A stretch of 10,408 nt of DNA from Pseudomonadota bacterium. Lineage in GTDB: Bacteria > Pseudomonadota > Gammaproteobacteria > Burkholderiales > Thiobacillaceae. This document shows, piece by piece, positions 8,862 through 10,408 of this stretch. The DNA lies in the NCBI GenBank assembly GCA_021821425.1, contig JAKACL010000084.1:1-10408 (forward strand), in the 5' to 3' direction. The position numbers were made by a program, and so were the translations under genes. The notes beneath the pieces are model-generated. The model saw nothing but the letters and a program-made list of their open reading frames with translations. It did no database searches and was not told the origin of the DNA. Within the stretch, counting starts at the first letter, position 1; each line of letters starts with the position of its first letter.

Positions 8862-10262
8862 GTGGCCCAGATCGACCTGTCCGAAAGCATGACTCGCGCC
8901 GAGAGGCGCGCCGCATCGGGTCTGGCGGCGATCTTCGGCTTGCGCATGCTGGGCATGTTTCTGATCCTGCCGGTGTTCGCGCTGTATGCCGAGGATCTGC
9001 CCGGGGGCGACAACCACACCCTGGTCGGCCTCGCGCTCGGCATCTATGGACTCACCCAAGCCATTCTGATGCTGCCTTTCGGCATGGCATCCGATCGCAT
9101 CGGGCGCAAGAAGGTCATCATCTTCGGTCTCATCCTGTTTGCGCTGGGCAGCTTCGTTGCGATGGCCGCCACCGATATTTACTGGACCATTATCGGCCGG
9201 GCGCTGCAGGGGGCCGGCGCGGTTTCCGCAGCGGTCACCGCCATGCTGGCCGACCTTACCCGCGAGGAGCATCGCACCAAGGCGATGGCGTTGATCGGCT
9301 CCACCATCGGCATCGCCTTCGCAGTCTCGCTCGTCGCGGGACCGGCGCTCAACCGCGTCATCGGCGTGCCGGGGATTTTCGCGCTGACTGGCATTCTCGC
9401 GCTCGCAGCCATCTGGGTAATCAAGGTATGGGTGCCCGACCCTGCGGACAGCCACTTCCACACCGATGCCCAGGCCAACCCGGCGCGGCTTGTCGATGTG
9501 CTGAAAGATGGTCAGCTGGCACGGCTCGATTTCGGCATCTTCGCCCTGCACGCCGCGCAGATGGCGATGTTCGTCGTGGTGCCGGTGGCGCTCAAGGACA
9601 GCGGACTGCCCGCCAACGACCACTGGGCGGTGTACCTGCCGGTGCTGCTGGGCTCCTTCGTGCTGATGGTGCCTGCCCTCATCTATGGCGAGAAGCGCGG
9701 GCAGATGAAGCCGGTGTACATCGGTGCCGTCGCGCTGATGCTGGCGGCGCAGCTGGGACTGGCCGTCGGCATCGAGTCCCTCTGGGCTATCGTGTGGGCG
9801 CTGTTTTTCTATTTCGTTGCCTTCAATCTGCTTGAAGCCAGCCTGCCCTCGCTGATTTCCAAGCTCGCTCCGGCCTCGGCCAAGGGTACCGCGATGGGCG
9901 TATACAACACCGCGCAGGCGCTCGGTCTCTTCTTCGGCGGTTTTTTCGGTGGCTGGCTGGCGGAGCATCACGGTTTTACCACCGTGTTCGTGTTCTGCAG
10001 CGTGTTGATAGCGGTGTGGCTGCTCGCCAGTCTGTCGATGAATGCTCCGCCCGCGGTCAAGACACGCTTGTTCCGTATTGGCACGCTGCCGCCCGACCAG
10101 GCGGCGCTGCTCAAAATGCAGCTCGCCGAAGTGTCTGGCGTGGTTGAGGCATCGGTACTGGCCGAGGAAGGCGTGGCCATGCTCAAGGTCAGTCTCCGTG
10201 GCTGGGACGAGGCTGCCGCGCGCAGCCTGCTGGACGCCGCCGCCCCGGCCGGGCTTGCCTGA
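8862..10262 (+). CDS. MFS transporter, YajR-like, with C-terminal YAM-type domain
   Basis: This 466-residue inner-membrane protein closely resembles E. coli YajR along its length. Shared features include the N-terminal ERRA segment followed by LRMLGMFLILPVF (28-39), GIYGLTQA (60-67), and MFS motif A GMASDRIGRKKV (74-85). Further matches are GRALQGAG then LADLTREEHRTKAMA, and a late segment with FNLLEASLPSLISK and KGTAMGVYNTAQ. Twelve TM segments are expected up to about residue 385. Residues from about 400 to 466 (DQAALLKMQLAEVSGV onward) match the soluble ferredoxin-like YAM domain of YajR, which faces the cytoplasm. The substrate is unknown; YajR is a proton-driven exporter by structure. 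The frame opens with GTG at 8862; an ATG at 8889 (codon 10) is an alternative, and neither has a good ribosome site. ssb follows 47 bases downstream. The same uvrA/MFS/ssb order is known from Pseudomonas. Confidence 0.9.
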   Translation: MAQIDLSESMTRAERRAASGLAAIFGLRMLGMFLILPVFALYAEDLPGGDNHTLVGLALGIYGLTQAILMLPFGMASDRIGRKKVIIFGLILFALGSFVAMAATDIYWTIIGRALQGAGAVSAAVTAMLADLTREEHRTKAMALIGSTIGIAFAVSLVAGPALNRVIGVPGIFALTGILALAAIWVIKVWVPDPADSHFHTDAQANPARLVDVLKDGQLARLDFGIFALHAAQMAMFVVVPVALKDSGLPANDHWAVYLPVLLGSFVLMVPALIYGEKRGQMKPVYIGAVALMLAAQLGLAVGIESLWAIVWALFFYFVAFNLLEASLPSLISKLAPASAKGTAMGVYNTAQALGLFFGGFFGGWLAEHHGFTTVFVFCSVLIAVWLLASLSMNAPPAVKTRLFRIGTLPPDQAALLKMQLAEVSGVVEASVLAEEGVAMLKVSLRGWDEAAARSLLDAAAPAGLA

Positions 10263-10268
10263 TAGAAT
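10260..10268 (+). promoter_or_regulatory. Candidate extended -10 promoter for ssb
   Basis: TGATAGAAT combines the extended -10 TGN motif with TAGAAT (10263-10268, five of six matches to TATAAT). It overlaps the stop codon of the MFS gene. No -35 is recognisable at the usual distance, which fits an extended -10 promoter. The predicted leader is about 35 bases. ssb could thus be expressed independently of the MFS gene. Confidence 0.4.
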
Positions 10269-10309
10269 CCGCATTCGCGGCAAACAATCCACACAATTAG
10301 GGGGAAACC

Positions 10310-10408
10310 ATGGCATCCGTCAACAAAGTCATTCTGGTCGGCAACCTCGGGCGCGATCCCGAAATGCGCTACCTGCCGAGCGGGGAAGCCGTCGCCAACC
10401 TCGCCATT
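10310..10408 (+). CDS. ssb: Single-stranded DNA-binding protein, N-terminal fragment cut by the window edge
   Basis: The 33 visible codons begin [20 protein letters not shown] and continue with [13 protein letters not shown]. This is the canonical N-terminus of bacterial SSB and the first strands of its OB fold. SSB binds single-stranded DNA as a tetramer during replication, recombination and repair. A strong ribosome site, GGGGG at 10300-10304, lies five bases before the ATG. The OB-fold remainder and the acidic C-terminal tip are outside the window. Its position beside uvrA is a widely conserved arrangement, here with the MFS gene in between. Confidence 0.96.
   Translation, partial: MASVNKVILVGNLGRDPEMRYLPSGEAVANLAI

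Noticed and set aside
8838..10316. A 492-codon minus-strand frame opposite the MFS gene
   Set aside because: The plus-strand frame encodes a clear YajR-like transporter. The antisense product is a low-information shadow that spans both intergenic regions.

Overview
The window reads as chromosomal DNA of a GC-rich Gram-negative bacterium, most likely a betaproteobacterium. The evidence is an RND efflux adaptor and pump pair, an outer-membrane-type lipoprotein, and the gene order uvrA / YajR-type MFS transporter / ssb, which I also recall from Pseudomonas. The assignment to Betaproteobacteria rests on protein flavour and gene order, not on a marker gene.

Layout. (1) Positions 1-248, minus strand: the first 82 codons of a glycerate 2-kinase (DUF4147/MOFRL family), cut by the window edge. 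(2) Positions 249-462: a divergent intergenic region with a GC-rich hairpin and a spaced direct repeat. (3) Positions 463-4745, plus strand: a two-gene efflux operon, a periplasmic adaptor (start moved to 463) followed by an HAE1-type RND pump. No outer-membrane channel gene follows. (4) Positions 4751-4781: a terminator hairpin whose T-rich tail is on the minus strand. (5) Positions 4804-5103, minus strand: a small lipoprotein whose mature part is almost entirely alanine-rich heptads ending in Lys, with its own candidate promoter. (6) Positions 5220-8778, minus strand: uvrA followed one base later by an RluF-type 23S rRNA pseudouridine synthase. (7) Positions 8779-8861: a short divergent promoter region with a perfect CTAACC/GGTTAG inverted repeat and no CTGT-N8-ACAG LexA box. 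(8) Positions 8862-10262, plus strand: a YajR-like MFS transporter with a C-terminal YAM-type domain. (9) Positions 10310-10408, plus strand: the first 33 codons of ssb, cut by the right edge.

How the genes relate. UvrA (nucleotide excision repair damage recognition) and SSB are the conserved DNA-maintenance pair, with the MFS transporter between them. RluF modifies 23S rRNA and appears translationally coupled to uvrA. The adaptor and pump form an export unit that would need a TolC-like channel from elsewhere. The lipoprotein stands alone between convergent neighbours. I see no mobile element, CRISPR array, tRNA, rRNA or clear signs of horizontal transfer. I did not find a convincing undescribed multi-gene system. 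The least explained gene is the alanine-heptad lipoprotein.
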